In this document: positions 1 through 8,520 of the stretch, in pieces
Numbering within the stretch: position 1 is the first letter of the stretch
How the letters are laid out: every line of letters starts with the position of its first letter
NCBI RefSeq assembly: GCF_030347995.1
Contig: NZ_JAQIBC010000004.1
Span: forward strand, 1 to 64,000
Length of the DNA stretch: 64,000 nucleotides
Direction of reading: 5' to 3'
Origin: Sulfurovum xiamenensis
Lineage (GTDB): Bacteria > Campylobacterota > Campylobacteria > Campylobacterales > Sulfurovaceae
The notes under the pieces: generated by a model
Told to the model about the DNA's origin: nothing
What the model saw: only the letters and a program-made list of their open reading frames with translations
Databases searched by the model: none
Program-made: the position numbers and the translations under genes

Positions 1-126
1 TTTATACGATTTTTTTTGAAAAAATTTTTTTGCTTACATAAATATATATAAAATTAACACTCTGTGCCTAATATTTATCTATAGTATTTTATAATCCTAG
101 ACCAGTTAACACTCAAGGAATATTCA

Positions 127-306
127 ATGCGTCTACTTTTTCTACTCTCTACTCTATTCTTTTTATCTGCATGCATGGATACGGCTGAAGTACCTACCTC
201 AAGTGCAGAAGAAAAAAGCATTACTCAGCTAGAAAGTACTAAAACGGAGGCTGAGGCGGCACAGGACGAGTACAAAAAGTTACAAGAGCAAAGAGAAAAA
301 GAGTAA
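127..306 (+). CDS. Small lipoprotein, 59 aa
   Basis: A short exported protein of unknown function. A hydrophobic signal peptide covers residues 1-15 and ends in a lipobox (LSAC), so Cys16 should be the lipidated N-terminus after signal peptidase II cleavage. The remaining 43 residues are charged and rich in Glu, Lys and Gln. They look like a short coiled coil or disordered tether (EAEAAQDEYKKLQEQREKE). An AAGGAA ribosome-binding site lies six bases before the ATG. The next gene starts 71 bases downstream on the same strand. No family is recognised; anchoring to the inner or outer membrane cannot be decided from sequence. Confidence 0.7.
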   Translation: MRLLFLLSTLFFLSACMDTAEVPTSSAEEKSITQLESTKTEAEAAQDEYKKLQEQREKE

Positions 307-377
307 ATTCCGTTATTAACCTTAGATTAATCTCTGTCGATTATACTTTTCATTAAATTTACAATTGAAGGAATACT

Positions 378-1064
378 ATGGCTTTATATAATAGAGACTA
401 CACATCAGCAGAAGCTGGCTATGTTCAAGAAGGTGCATCGGTAAGCTTTATGAAGCAAACGTATCAACTCTTGGCTGCGAGTATGATCGCAGCTGCTGCA
501 GGAGCATATGCAACGATGCCTTATGCTGAAACGATCATGCAATACAAGTGGTTCATTTTTGGTGCTGAACTTCTAATACTGTTCTTTGGACTTAATATGA
601 CAAGAGGAAAAGCAGGGCTTAACTTGGCAATGTTGTTCCTCTTCACTTTTTTAACAGGTGTATCACTTGTACCGCTTTTGGCTTCACTTATCGGTGCAGG
701 AAATGGTGCGGTGATAGGAAATGCTTTCCTTATGACCTCTGTTCTTTTTGGTGCGTTGAGTCTGTTTGCAATTAACAGTAAAACAGATTACTCAAGCTGG
801 GGCAAACCGCTTTTCATTACTCTGATAGTCGTGATCATCGCATCATTGGTCAATATGTTTATACTTCAAAGTCCTATGATGCATGTGATCATCACTGCAG
901 GTATCTTGCTTTTATTCAGTATCTTTACGATCTATGATACTCAGAACATAGCAAATGGTGCTTATGATTCGCCGGTAGATGCAGCTGTATCACTTTACCT
1001 GGACTTCCTGAATATGTTTACAGCACTCCTCCAGCTTCTTGGAATCTTCGGAAGCGATGACTAG
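378..1064 (+). CDS. Bax inhibitor-1/YccA family membrane protein
   Basis: A 228-residue polytopic inner-membrane protein of the BI-1/TMBIM (YccA, YbhL) family. It has about seven hydrophobic helices from residue 30 to the C-terminus and the family-typical ending with a TQNIANGAY segment followed by YLDFLNMFTALLQLLG. YccA in E. coli modulates the FtsH protease, and other family members are proton-sensitive calcium leak channels. Which role applies here is unknown. A GAAGGA ribosome-binding site precedes the ATG. The gene overlaps the start of the following ThiD2-like gene by 8 bases, so the two are probably cotranscribed, although no functional link is evident. Confidence 0.9.
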   Translation: MALYNRDYTSAEAGYVQEGASVSFMKQTYQLLAASMIAAAAGAYATMPYAETIMQYKWFIFGAELLILFFGLNMTRGKAGLNLAMLFLFTFLTGVSLVPLLASLIGAGNGAVIGNAFLMTSVLFGALSLFAINSKTDYSSWGKPLFITLIVVIIASLVNMFILQSPMMHVIITAGILLLFSIFTIYDTQNIANGAYDSPVDAAVSLYLDFLNMFTALLQLLGIFGSDD

Positions 1065-1479
1065 AGAAGAGACTTCAGAAAAGATTGCGCGTCTTATCGA
1101 TGCCAATCTTAACCGCCTTAAAGAGGGTATACGGGTGATAGAAGATATCAATCGTTATATCTACGATAATAAATCTTTAACTTCTGAACTTAAACATTTG
1201 CGACATAAACTTCAATCTGCCTATGACCAAAATCGTTTACAATACAGAGATATAGAAAATGATGTACAAAAAGAGAGTATTACTTCTGAATTATCACGCA
1301 GCAGTATCAATGACTTGATCATAGCAAACTTTTCAAGAGCCCAAGAGTCTGCTCGTGTCCTAGAAGAGAGTTTTAAACTGGTAGACCAACCATTGTCGGA
1401 ACTTTTCAAAGAGGTTCGCTATGGCTTGTATGCGGTAGAAAAATCCTTCTTTATACAAAAGGCCGAACCAAAGAAGTAG
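1057..1479 (+). CDS. ThiD2-type thiamine-phosphate pyrophosphorylase-like protein
   Basis: A 140-residue all-helical protein matching the ThiD2 domain, which is found N-terminal to thiamine-phosphate synthase in some bacteria and stand-alone in Campylobacterota. Diagnostic stretches are DANLNRLKEGIRVIEDINRY near residue 14, LRHKL near 47, RDIENDV near 64 and ANFSRAQESARVLEE near 89. The family is linked to thiamine biosynthesis; the exact reaction of the stand-alone form is not certain. I chose the ATG inside the last codons of the upstream gene. A TTG 18 bases earlier would add only MESSEA. The 3' end converges on and overlaps bioC by 29 bases. Confidence 0.75.
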   Translation: MTREETSEKIARLIDANLNRLKEGIRVIEDINRYIYDNKSLTSELKHLRHKLQSAYDQNRLQYRDIENDVQKESITSELSRSSINDLIIANFSRAQESARVLEESFKLVDQPLSELFKEVRYGLYAVEKSFFIQKAEPKK

Positions 1480-2173
1480 CCTTCACGAATAAAACTTCAA
1501 ACTCCAGATAATCCAAAGGATAGCTTTTCATAAGCTGCTTTGTCTCTCTGTAGCACAGTTGTTTTTCTCCTCCGCTGACACCACTTTTTTTAATATAATT
1601 GAACATTTCACGTACGCTCTCAAAGTGAAGTTTATATTTTTTTACTTCAAATGTAGCATCATAGTATTTTGTGATCGTCTCTCTCAATACCGCTTCAGAG
1701 TAAATAGGTGAAATGATCTGGGCTGTTTCATGCAAGGTCTTAAACGTATTGGAGGTGAAAATAGCAAAATAGGCATGGGGTGCCTTTTTTGAGATCTCAG
1801 AGAGTGTGAAATCCAGATCTTCACTCCATTGCAAAGCGGAAGAGGATAGGATAAGATTCCCTGGTGAGAATGAAAGGTTCTCAAATGTCTTAAACTTGTT
1901 GAAATCTGCACATATTTTTTTGATCTTCTTTGAAGAGGGGTGTATCTCCAGCATCTCTGGAGAAGAATCCAACACAAGAAGTTGATCAAATGAAAGATCA
2001 TGTTTCACTAAGTTCTTATAGACTTCCCCACTGCCACAACCGATATCTATAAGTGTCACATAATGTGCGGAAGGAAGTTGTTCTACCAATGCTTTGGCAA
2101 CCTCTGCCTGAATGACATTATAGGTATCATACTCATGTGCAAAACGAGAAAACTCTTGAATAACAGTAGACAC
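1451..2173 (-). CDS. bioC: Malonyl-ACP O-methyltransferase (BioC-like)
   Basis: A 240-residue class I SAM-dependent methyltransferase. BioC methylates malonyl-ACP, disguising it so that fatty-acid enzymes can build the pimeloyl moiety of biotin. Evidence: the N-terminal FSRFAHEYDTYNVIQ signature typical of BioC, the SAM motif LIDIGCGSG around residue 40, LVLDSSPEML, and SSSALQWSEDL, which matches the BioC motif NxALQW. I place the start at a GTG because AAGGAGAG lies five bases before it. An in-frame ATG 42 bases upstream has no comparable site. Transcription probably starts in the palindromic promoter shared with secG. Another BioC-like methyltransferase role remains possible. Confidence 0.75.
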   Translation of the reverse strand: MSTVIQEFSRFAHEYDTYNVIQAEVAKALVEQLPSAHYVTLIDIGCGSGEVYKNLVKHDLSFDQLLVLDSSPEMLEIHPSSKKIKKICADFNKFKTFENLSFSPGNLILSSSALQWSEDLDFTLSEISKKAPHAYFAIFTSNTFKTLHETAQIISPIYSEAVLRETITKYYDATFEVKKYKLHFESVREMFNYIKKSGVSGGEKQLCYRETKQLMKSYPLDYLEFEVLFVKATSLVRPFV

Positions 2174-2225
2174 GGCTTCTCTCCTTTGCCATGAAATGAT
2201 GGACTTCATCACCATTTCAAACTTT

Positions 2226-2256
2226 TTTGGGTATAATCGCCGAAATTATACCCAAA
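2226..2256. promoter_or_regulatory. Palindromic divergent promoter (secG / bioC)
   Basis: A perfect 12-bp inverted repeat, TTTGGGTATAAT / ATTATACCCAAA, with a 7-base spacer. Each arm carries a consensus -10 box preceded by GGG, one facing secG (TATAAT at 2232-2237) and one facing bioC (TATAAT read on the - strand at 2245-2250). The secG arm also has a T-tract upstream. The same TTTTTGGGTATAAT string precedes typA. The distances to the start codons are about 48 and 65 bases. Two back-to-back -10 elements this close should compete for polymerase. Confidence 0.65.
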
Positions 2257-2291
2257 TTTAATGGGCTATCCAATCATATAAAGAGGCATAG

Positions 2292-2633
2292 ATGACATCA
2301 ACACTTTTAATCGTACAAATCATACTTGCAATAGCGATCACCATTGCAGTACTTCTGCAAAAAAGTTCAAGCATAGGTCTTGGCGCATACAGTGGAAGTA
2401 ATGAGTCTGTATTTGGAGCAAAAGGACCTACTGGTTTTCTTGCAAAACTTACTTTTACACTTGCATTTGCATTTATCGTGAATACGTTAGTATTGGGATA
2501 CCTGTACACTACCGAAACTACAGCATCTGTTGCAGACACTATCGTTCCTGCAAATAATGCCGCTGTACCAGCAGTACCAACAACATCGGAAAATACTACA
2601 CCTTCAGCACCTGCTGCACCAACTGCAAACTAA
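2292..2633 (+). CDS. secG: Protein translocase subunit SecG
   Basis: A 113-residue inner-membrane subunit of the SecYEG preprotein channel. Two hydrophobic helices (residues 4-22 and 53-72) flank the conserved cytoplasmic loop LLQKSSSIGLGAYSGSNESVFGAKGPTGFLAKLT, here given only as its known family pattern (residues 22-56). The C-terminal 35 residues are an Ala/Pro/Thr-rich low-complexity tail, common in SecG proteins of this phylum. A strong -10 box lies about 55 bases upstream, in the promoter shared with bioC. A perfect 12-bp hairpin follows the stop codon, so secG is probably monocistronic. Confidence 0.9.
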   Translation: MTSTLLIVQIILAIAITIAVLLQKSSSIGLGAYSGSNESVFGAKGPTGFLAKLTFTLAFAFIVNTLVLGYLYTTETTASVADTIVPANNAAVPAVPTTSENTTPSAPAAPTAN

Positions 2634-2636
2634 GCA

Positions 2637-2665
2637 TATATAAAGAAGTTTTCCTTCTTTATATA
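2637..2665. terminator. AT-rich hairpin after secG
   Basis: A perfect 12-bp stem (TATATAAAGAAG / CTTCTTTATATA) closed by a TTTTC loop, three bases after the secG stop. It lacks a downstream T-run, so termination is inferred from position and stem length only. Confidence 0.5.
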
Positions 2666-2788
2666 CTCCTCCTACCATACTATCTAAATACATAACAAGG
2701 TAAAAAAGGGTAAAATTTCCCTAAATAATAGCTGAACCTTCTGATGAGATTCTAGGTATTTATCAGAAGATACAATAAGGAGATAGTT

Positions 2789-3346
2789 ATGGTAAATGAG
2801 ATTTTTGAACAAACAAAAGAGAATATGCAAAAGAGCATTGAAGCCCTTAAAAGAGACTTTGCTTCACTAAGAACAGGGAAAGTTACTACGGGTATCGTAG
2901 ATAACATTAAAGTGGATTACTATGGAACCATGACCGCATTAAACCAAGTAGGAAGTGTAATCGCAACAGATGCGACAACGATCAGTATTACCCCTTGGGA
3001 AAAAACGCTTCTTCCTGTGATCGAAAAAGCGATCCAGGAAGCAAATATCGGTGTAAATCCAAACAATGATGGAGACTTCATCAAACTCTTTTTCCCACCT
3101 ATGACAAGTGAACAGAGACAAGAGATCGTGAAACAAGCCAAAGGTATGGTTGAACATGCAAAAATTGCTGTCAGAAATGTCAGAAAAGATGGTAATGACA
3201 AGATCAAAAAACTGGAGAAAGACAAAGAGCTAAGTGAAGATGAATCTAAAAAAGCACAAGATCAGATCCAAAAGATCACAGATGAATACATTGCAAAAGT
3301 AGACGAAACATTCAAAGCTAAAGAAGCTGATATCCTTAAGGTTTAA
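2789..3346 (+). CDS. frr: Ribosome-recycling factor
   Basis: A cytoplasmic factor of 185 residues that, with EF-G, splits the post-termination ribosome. It is the usual family length. Seen: [19 protein letters not shown] near residue 12 (helix of domain I), NIKVDYYG near 40, [16 protein letters not shown] near 72, and the C-terminal helix [10 protein letters not shown]. An AAGGAG ribosome-binding site precedes the ATG. pyrE starts two bases after the stop, so the two form a translationally close operon. The 120-base leader downstream of the secG hairpin presumably holds the promoter. Confidence 0.95.
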   Translation: MVNEIFEQTKENMQKSIEALKRDFASLRTGKVTTGIVDNIKVDYYGTMTALNQVGSVIATDATTISITPWEKTLLPVIEKAIQEANIGVNPNNDGDFIKLFFPPMTSEQRQEIVKQAKGMVEHAKIAVRNVRKDGNDKIKKLEKDKELSEDESKKAQDQIQKITDEYIAKVDETFKAKEADILKV

Positions 3347-3348
3347 CT

Positions 3349-3966
3349 ATGCAAAAATCCTATGATGTAGAAAAAGCATATAAAGAGGCAAATGCTCTGC
3401 TTGAAGGGCACTTTCTCCTAGCAAGTGGCAATCACTCAAATAGATATCTTCAAAGTGCCAAAGTCCTTGAATATCCTAAGAAGGCTTCTTTGCTTACCGA
3501 TGCCCTGGCAGAAATGATCCGATCACATGGTATTGAAGTAGATACTGTGTGTGCACCTGCTTTAGGCGGTGTACTTGCCGGTTATGAACTTGCACGTTCA
3601 CTGGATGTACGTTCTATCTTTGTTGAGAAGAAAGAGGGAGGCATGGAACTACGTCGTGGGTTTGAAGTAGCGAAGGGTGAGAAGATCATCATTTGTGAAG
3701 ATATTATCACGACTGGCGGTTCTGCCCTGAAGGCAGCAAAAGCCATCGAAGCACTGGGAGGAGAAGTTGTTGCCTTCGCATCACTGGCAAACAGAGGTTT
3801 TTGTAAACGTGTAGGCAGTGACAGCGAGGCAAAAGAAGAGTGCAGTCTCCCAAATGATGTGCCGTTCTTTGCACTGGATGACTTTACTTTTGAAATGTTC
3901 ACTCCAGAAGAGTGTCCTATGTGTAAAGAAGGAAGTACCGCTATTAAACCGGGGAGTAAAGGGTAA
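3349..3966 (+). CDS. pyrE: Orotate phosphoribosyltransferase
   Basis: Transfers phosphoribosyl from PRPP to orotate, giving OMP in de novo pyrimidine synthesis. The 205-residue type I phosphoribosyltransferase shows the 13-residue PRPP loop [17 protein letters not shown] around residues 103-119, and the conserved [16 protein letters not shown] near residue 22. A C-terminal CPMCKEGS segment contains a CxxC pair, as in many OPRTases of this phylum. It lies 2 bases after frr. Orotidylate is turned towards CTP by PyrG, encoded further along in this window. Confidence 0.93.
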   Translation: MQKSYDVEKAYKEANALLEGHFLLASGNHSNRYLQSAKVLEYPKKASLLTDALAEMIRSHGIEVDTVCAPALGGVLAGYELARSLDVRSIFVEKKEGGMELRRGFEVAKGEKIIICEDIITTGGSALKAAKAIEALGGEVVAFASLANRGFCKRVGSDSEAKEECSLPNDVPFFALDDFTFEMFTPEECPMCKEGSTAIKPGSKG

Positions 3967-3974
3967 ACCACTCA

Positions 3975-4007
3975 AGTACTAAAGTAAGCTTTACTTATTT
4001 TAGTGCT
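3975..4007. terminator. Hairpin between convergent pyrE and HerA-like gene
   Basis: An imperfect inverted repeat: AGTACTAAA pairs with TTTTAGTGCT (one G-T pair), with an inner GTAA/TTAC stem and a 4-base bulge. It sits midway between the stop codons of two convergent genes, the expected place for a bidirectional terminator. Confidence 0.4.
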
Positions 4008-4021
4008 CTCCTTCTGAATCT

Positions 4022-6355
4022 TTAGATCACTCTCCAAACCACTGCACAGATCTCCACATCTATATCGCTCTTTCTTGGCTTGACGGTAAATGTTTCTATC
4101 TCACAATTGTCCACATTGTATTTTTCCTGTAATTCGTCTATTTTGTCTTCCAGTTCAACCTCAAGCGCTTCTATCTCCTCTTCTATAATTACCATACGCT
4201 CTTCAGCCCTGCTCATCTCTCCACGCTCTTTAAGGATCTTGCTTCCTTTACTTACAGCACGGCCTATCTTTGTTGGCGTAGATCGTCCAAACAGGGCGCC
4301 AAGGACAGCGATCCCTGCTTCTATCATGGATCCTGTAGAGTCTGATACCTCTTTTTCAACCCGATCTTTAGCACGGGAGAGTCTATCCAGAAGCGTTTTC
4401 TCTTTTTTATCATAACGTATTTGAAGCTTTTCTATCTCCATCTCTTGTTTATCATTCAGTTCATCTTGCAAACGAACCATGAAATCAGTACGTGATTCAT
4501 CTACCTTTGATTCCAGCCTAGGAGAGAGACAACGTAGCAGTTCCAAGTTATGCTGGCGGTAAAGGGTCTCTTTCAGTTCTCTCACTGCTTTTGCCAATCT
4601 CTTATCTTCTAAAACAATATCAGGAAGAGGATGGAACTTCGCATTTGAAGGAGCGGTATGAGGAAATCTGTCAAATCCAAGTGCTTCTTCTACCGCCTCT
4701 TCCCATGCAATGTGCTGCTGCTTTTCATCCAATGCTACATAAAGTTCGATCATTCTCTCGTAATCGATACCTTTTCGTTGTTGATAAAAGTGTATTTTCA
4801 CTTTGGCTCCCAAGGTAGGAGTAAATGTATTTTGTATGGCTATGTCCGGTTCGTAGTATTGAGGTATGGATGCATCAATCGTTTGATAACTTTCCAGCTT
4901 AGAGGGTTTTTGGACCATTCTTTCTACACTTTTTGCTTCGCTATTCTGCATCGGTTTTTGCTCTCTCATAAGCATGGAGATCTCATCTCTTTTGAGTGGT
5001 CCTTTAAGATAACTCATCACCCAGCGCGTACCAAAGAGCCTTATATCATCCAGGTGTGCACTTTTAAGGAAAAAAGTTCTTTTTTTCAGATTGCTCAATA
5101 GGTTCTTAATCTCTTTTTTCTCAAAGTTTGAACCTACTTTTCCTCCAAGTCCGTCGATGACTCTCTCTATATCCTGTATTGTTTGTAATCTTCCAATGAA
5201 CCATGTACCTATGTTCGAAAGCCCTTTATAATCCAAGTCTACAGGATTTTGCGTACTCAACACCACACCTACACCAAAAGCCCTTGCCTGCTTGAGCAGA
5301 AGCAGCATAGGCTCTTTACTTGGCGGGTTTCTGGTAGGAGGGAAAAACCCGAATATCTCATCCATATAGAGGAGTGTTTTAAGCGCAGAGGTACCGCTTT
5401 GAAGACGCATCCATGCAATGTATTTATTGAGCAGCAAAGTGACAAAGAACATGCGCTCATCGTCATTGAGGTGGGAGATAGAGAAAATGGCTACTTTGGC
5501 TTTGCCGTTTTCATCATACAAAAGTTTTTGAATATCCAAACTCTCTCCCTGCAGCCAAAGTGAAAAGCTTGGACTTGCAAGCAATGCATTGAATTTACTG
5601 GCCAATATAAAACGGTCACTTTGCGGATAAACATCATCCAGAGACAACACCCCTATCTTCTTAAACGAAGGGTTGAGTATCTTTCCTATGATGCCTTCTA
5701 TACTTAGGTCTTCTCCTGCCAACCATGAGTTTGTGATGATCTGTGCAAGCAGGATATACTCTTTTGACTCTAAAGGGTCCGCATGGATACCTACCAAAGA
5801 GAGCAATGATGTAGTAGTACTTTTTAAATAGGAGGCAAAGGCATCGCTCTCTTCGAATATCTGCACTGGAGGTACTTCCAGAGAACTCATGATATTCAAA
5901 GAGACACCGGCTGAGCTGCCAGGTGTATAAATGGTTTTTTTCACATCATGGAACTTTTGTACCCGCTCGACACTCTGTCCCCAACTCTCTATCCCCTCTT
6001 TCCAATCGCTGCTTACTTTCTTGGCATACGTATGGAGATCGGTATCTTTGGACTTTGCTTCCTCTGCCACCCAAGGTTCAAAAGAGGCAGGAGAAAAACT
6101 TGGATCGGTAAGACATAGGTCTCCCATATCTCCCTTTGGATCTATGATAATGGAAGGAATATTGTCTATGACAGCTTCTTCTATGATACTTACACCCAGT
6201 CCGGTCTTACCTGAGCCCGTCATTCCTATAATCGCTGCATGGGTGGTAAAGTTTTTGTTTTTAAGCAGGGTAAGGGCTTCTGTAGCTTCCATACTTTGCT
6301 TGTCTATCTCTTTACCCAGATAAAACAGTCCTAACTTTTCATAGATCTCTTCCAT
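4022..6355 (-). CDS. HerA/FtsK-clade ATPase with C-terminal coiled coil
   Basis: A 777-residue cytoplasmic ATPase of the HerA-FtsK superfamily (DUF87/DUF853-like). Walker A is GMTGSGKTG near residue 44, followed by IIIDPKGDMGD, typical of HerA proteins. Walker B is LLYMDEIFGF near residue 330, followed by the sensor region ARAFGVGVVLSTQNP. Residues 590-740 are predicted coiled coil, rich in Glu and Lys, interrupted by a Gly/Ala patch. The partner nuclease NurA is not encoded nearby, so DNA-end processing cannot be assigned. I start at the second ATG because GGAGG lies nine bases before it. The first ATG, 15 bases upstream, has no ribosome-binding site. Confidence 0.75.
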   Translation of the reverse strand: MEEIYEKLGLFYLGKEIDKQSMEATEALTLLKNKNFTTHAAIIGMTGSGKTGLGVSIIEEAVIDNIPSIIIDPKGDMGDLCLTDPSFSPASFEPWVAEEAKSKDTDLHTYAKKVSSDWKEGIESWGQSVERVQKFHDVKKTIYTPGSSAGVSLNIMSSLEVPPVQIFEESDAFASYLKSTTTSLLSLVGIHADPLESKEYILLAQIITNSWLAGEDLSIEGIIGKILNPSFKKIGVLSLDDVYPQSDRFILASKFNALLASPSFSLWLQGESLDIQKLLYDENGKAKVAIFSISHLNDDERMFFVTLLLNKYIAWMRLQSGTSALKTLLYMDEIFGFFPPTRNPPSKEPMLLLLKQARAFGVGVVLSTQNPVDLDYKGLSNIGTWFIGRLQTIQDIERVIDGLGGKVGSNFEKKEIKNLLSNLKKRTFFLKSAHLDDIRLFGTRWVMSYLKGPLKRDEISMLMREQKPMQNSEAKSVERMVQKPSKLESYQTIDASIPQYYEPDIAIQNTFTPTLGAKVKIHFYQQRKGIDYERMIELYVALDEKQQHIAWEEAVEEALGFDRFPHTAPSNAKFHPLPDIVLEDKRLAKAVRELKETLYRQHNLELLRCLSPRLESKVDESRTDFMVRLQDELNDKQEMEIEKLQIRYDKKEKTLLDRLSRAKDRVEKEVSDSTGSMIEAGIAVLGALFGRSTPTKIGRAVSKGSKILKERGEMSRAEERMVIIEEEIEALEVELEDKIDELQEKYNVDNCEIETFTVKPRKSDIDVEICAVVWRVI

Positions 6356-6439
6356 ACCCTGATCCTCCATGTTAAAAATAGATAGAGTCTATTTTAGCGA
6401 AAGTTCGTTTGATTATTCTGTAGAGGAGAAAGGCAGATA

Positions 6440-7000
6440 CTATAGAGGTGTTGGGGGAATTGTCGTTGCATTTTTGTCTATAGGTGCTTTCTTTTTCTCA
6501 GGCTTGACAATGCCTTGCAACATAAAACTGATGGGCTCTTTTCCTTGTTGCTGTATCAATACCAGGATCTTGTCTTTTTCATGGTAGAGATCAAAGACCT
6601 CTATCGCCGTCATAACAGGATCAATTTCAACGCGTTCTTCCAAGCGTAGAGGTAAATGATATCCATTCCCTTCGATCCGTGCCAGTGTATTCTCTTTTTT
6701 GAGCACGATCCAACAGACTTTTGCCGAAGGTAACGCATAGAGTGAATTTCGTGTCTCCCCGATGCAGACTCGACTGAATTCATCTTTTGTTATCGTGATA
6801 TTACCATCAGAGTCTATCATATCCATATACAGCACTTTGGTGATATTGGTGGTTTTTTTAGACTTTTCCAAGTATTGGGCAAGTTGTTGATTGGAGTCCT
6901 GCATCATATCTACAGAAGAAAAAAGAGCTACGATCACGATACCCATAAGGGCGATAGAGATGAGTACTTCTAAAAGGGTGAATGCTTTACGGTTAGTCAT
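6440..7000 (-). CDS. Type II secretion minor pseudopilin (GspJ-like)
   Basis: A 186-residue prepilin-like protein. The N-terminus MTNRKA|FTLLEVLISIALMG is a class III signal, with Phe at +1 and Glu at +5 after the inferred cleavage. The residue before the cut is Ala rather than the usual Gly. One transmembrane helix (residues 7-29) is followed by a mostly beta periplasmic domain. Position as the last gene of the secretion operon and size suggest GspJ, one of the tip-complex pseudopilins; GspI or GspH roles cannot be excluded. The gap to gspE is 5 bases. The C-terminal tail (PEKKKAPIDKNATTIPPTPL) looks disordered. Confidence 0.7.
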   Translation of the reverse strand: MTNRKAFTLLEVLISIALMGIVIVALFSSVDMMQDSNQQLAQYLEKSKKTTNITKVLYMDMIDSDGNITITKDEFSRVCIGETRNSLYALPSAKVCWIVLKKENTLARIEGNGYHLPLRLEERVEIDPVMTAIEVFDLYHEKDKILVLIQQQGKEPISFMLQGIVKPEKKKAPIDKNATTIPPTPL

Positions 7001-7005
7001 GTACC

Positions 7006-8520
7006 CTAGCCGTCCATCAGTCCGACACGGATCGCTTCTTCATAGCTGGTTTGTCCCTCTAACATCATCACTTTAAGTTTATCGGCAATGGTTTTCATCC
7101 CCTCTTTTTTCATCGCTTCTCTTATTTGATGATCATTAAAATCATCTTTCATCATCTGTTTGACCTTGTCATCGATAATAAAAAGTTCTCCAATGGCCTG
7201 TCTGCCTTTATAACCTGTAAAATCACACGCTTTACACCCGACGGCTTTAAAAAAGATCTTCTCTTCAGGCACACCTATCTCCTGTGCAGTTGCCGGAGCA
7301 AGCCTTGTCTCCTCTTTACAGTGCACACAGAGTTTACGTGTAAGCCTTTGGGCCAATACACCCAACAGCGTAGAAGAGACAAGAAAGTTCGGTATGCCCA
7401 TATCCATCAAACGACTTAGGGCTGATGTAGCATCATTGGTATGAAGAGTAGAGAGAAGCAGATGTCCTGTCAATGCCGAACGTAACGCAATCTCTGCTGT
7501 TTCATTATCACGTATCTCACCTACCATGATAATATCCGGATCTTGTCTCAAAATCGAACGTAACCCTGCTGCAAAGGTAAGTCCTACTTTACTGTTTACC
7601 TGTATCTGGGAGATGTTATCGGCATTGTACTCTACGGGATCTTCTACGGTAATGATATTCTTGTCCGGTGTGGAGACATGCTGAAGACAGGCATGCAGTG
7701 TGGTTGATTTACCTGAACCTGTAGGACCAGTTACCAGTATCATACCGTGTGCATGGTTAAGCAGTCTATAGAGATCCTTCGTGATCTCATCCACAAAACC
7801 CAAAGATTCAAGTGTCGGGATATGCTCTGTTTGTGCAAGGATCCTCATCACGACCCTTTCACCATGATAGGTAGGAAGTATGGAAACCCTTACATCAATG
7901 CTTTTCCCGGAGATCGCCAACTGTGTACGTCCATCCTGAGGTACCCTTTTCTCAGAGATATCCAGGTTTGATATAACTTTGATACGGTTAATGACCAGGT
8001 TCACAATACTCTTATCAAGATCTAAATGTTTTTTAAGTGCACCATCTATACGTAAACGTACTTCACCCTTCTTCTCCCCACTCTCAATGTGAATATCACT
8101 TGCCCCTTTTTGTAGTGCTTGGAAAAAGAGTGAATTGACCAGTTTGATAATAGGTGCTGACTCTTCGCTTGAAAGCAGATCCTGAGAGTTACGAATAAAC
8201 TCAAGCAGATCAGATTCCACTTCAATGAGCTCCTCTGAGGTGGTTCCCATCTCTTCAAAATCTGATCCTGTCTGTATCTCCAAAAATTTATTTTTTAAAC
8301 GTTCAAAGCTCTCAGCATCTATAATAGTGATCGGATAATCCAACGAGAGTTTTGAGAGATAGTTCAGTGCATCTCCCAATGTCTTTTCCTCGACGATGCA
8401 TGTTTTGACATCATCGACCATAGAGAAAAGCAAAGAGTGCTTGAGTGCCAGCTTGTGGTTTATCTCTTCTTCCCAAAGAGGGTCAAGGTTTACATCCTGA
8501 AGGCGAGGGAAATGCATCAT
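7006..8520 (-). CDS. gspE: Type II secretion ATPase GspE
   Basis: The cytoplasmic hexameric ATPase that powers pseudopilus assembly. The 504-residue protein has an N-terminal domain (residues 1-110), the ATPase core with Walker A GPTGSGKST at about 263-271, an Asp-rich segment DPDIIMVGEIRD near 330, and a His box LSTLHTND near 358. A zinc-binding pair of CxxC motifs is seen (CVHC near 398 and CKAC near 429), which separates GspE/PilB from PilT. It overlaps the gspD stop by 4 bases (ATGA) and is preceded by AGAGGAAGC. PilB is an alternative, but the neighbouring secretin and PDZ protein favour type II secretion. Confidence 0.9.
   Translation of the reverse strand: MMHFPRLQDVNLDPLWEEEINHKLALKHSLLFSMVDDVKTCIVEEKTLGDALNYLSKLSLDYPITIIDAESFERLKNKFLEIQTGSDFEEMGTTSEELIEVESDLLEFIRNSQDLLSSEESAPIIKLVNSLFFQALQKGASDIHIESGEKKGEVRLRIDGALKKHLDLDKSIVNLVINRIKVISNLDISEKRVPQDGRTQLAISGKSIDVRVSILPTYHGERVVMRILAQTEHIPTLESLGFVDEITKDLYRLLNHAHGMILVTGPTGSGKSTTLHACLQHVSTPDKNIITVEDPVEYNADNISQIQVNSKVGLTFAAGLRSILRQDPDIIMVGEIRDNETAEIALRSALTGHLLLSTLHTNDATSALSRLMDMGIPNFLVSSTLLGVLAQRLTRKLCVHCKEETRLAPATAQEIGVPEEKIFFKAVGCKACDFTGYKGRQAIGELFIIDDKVKQMMKDDFNDHQIREAMKKEGMKTIADKLKVMMLEGQTSYEEAIRVGLMDG

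Noticed and set aside
1000-1060. A thiamine riboswitch before the ThiD2-like gene.
   Set aside because: There is no room: the gene overlaps the previous coding region and no THI-element motif is present.
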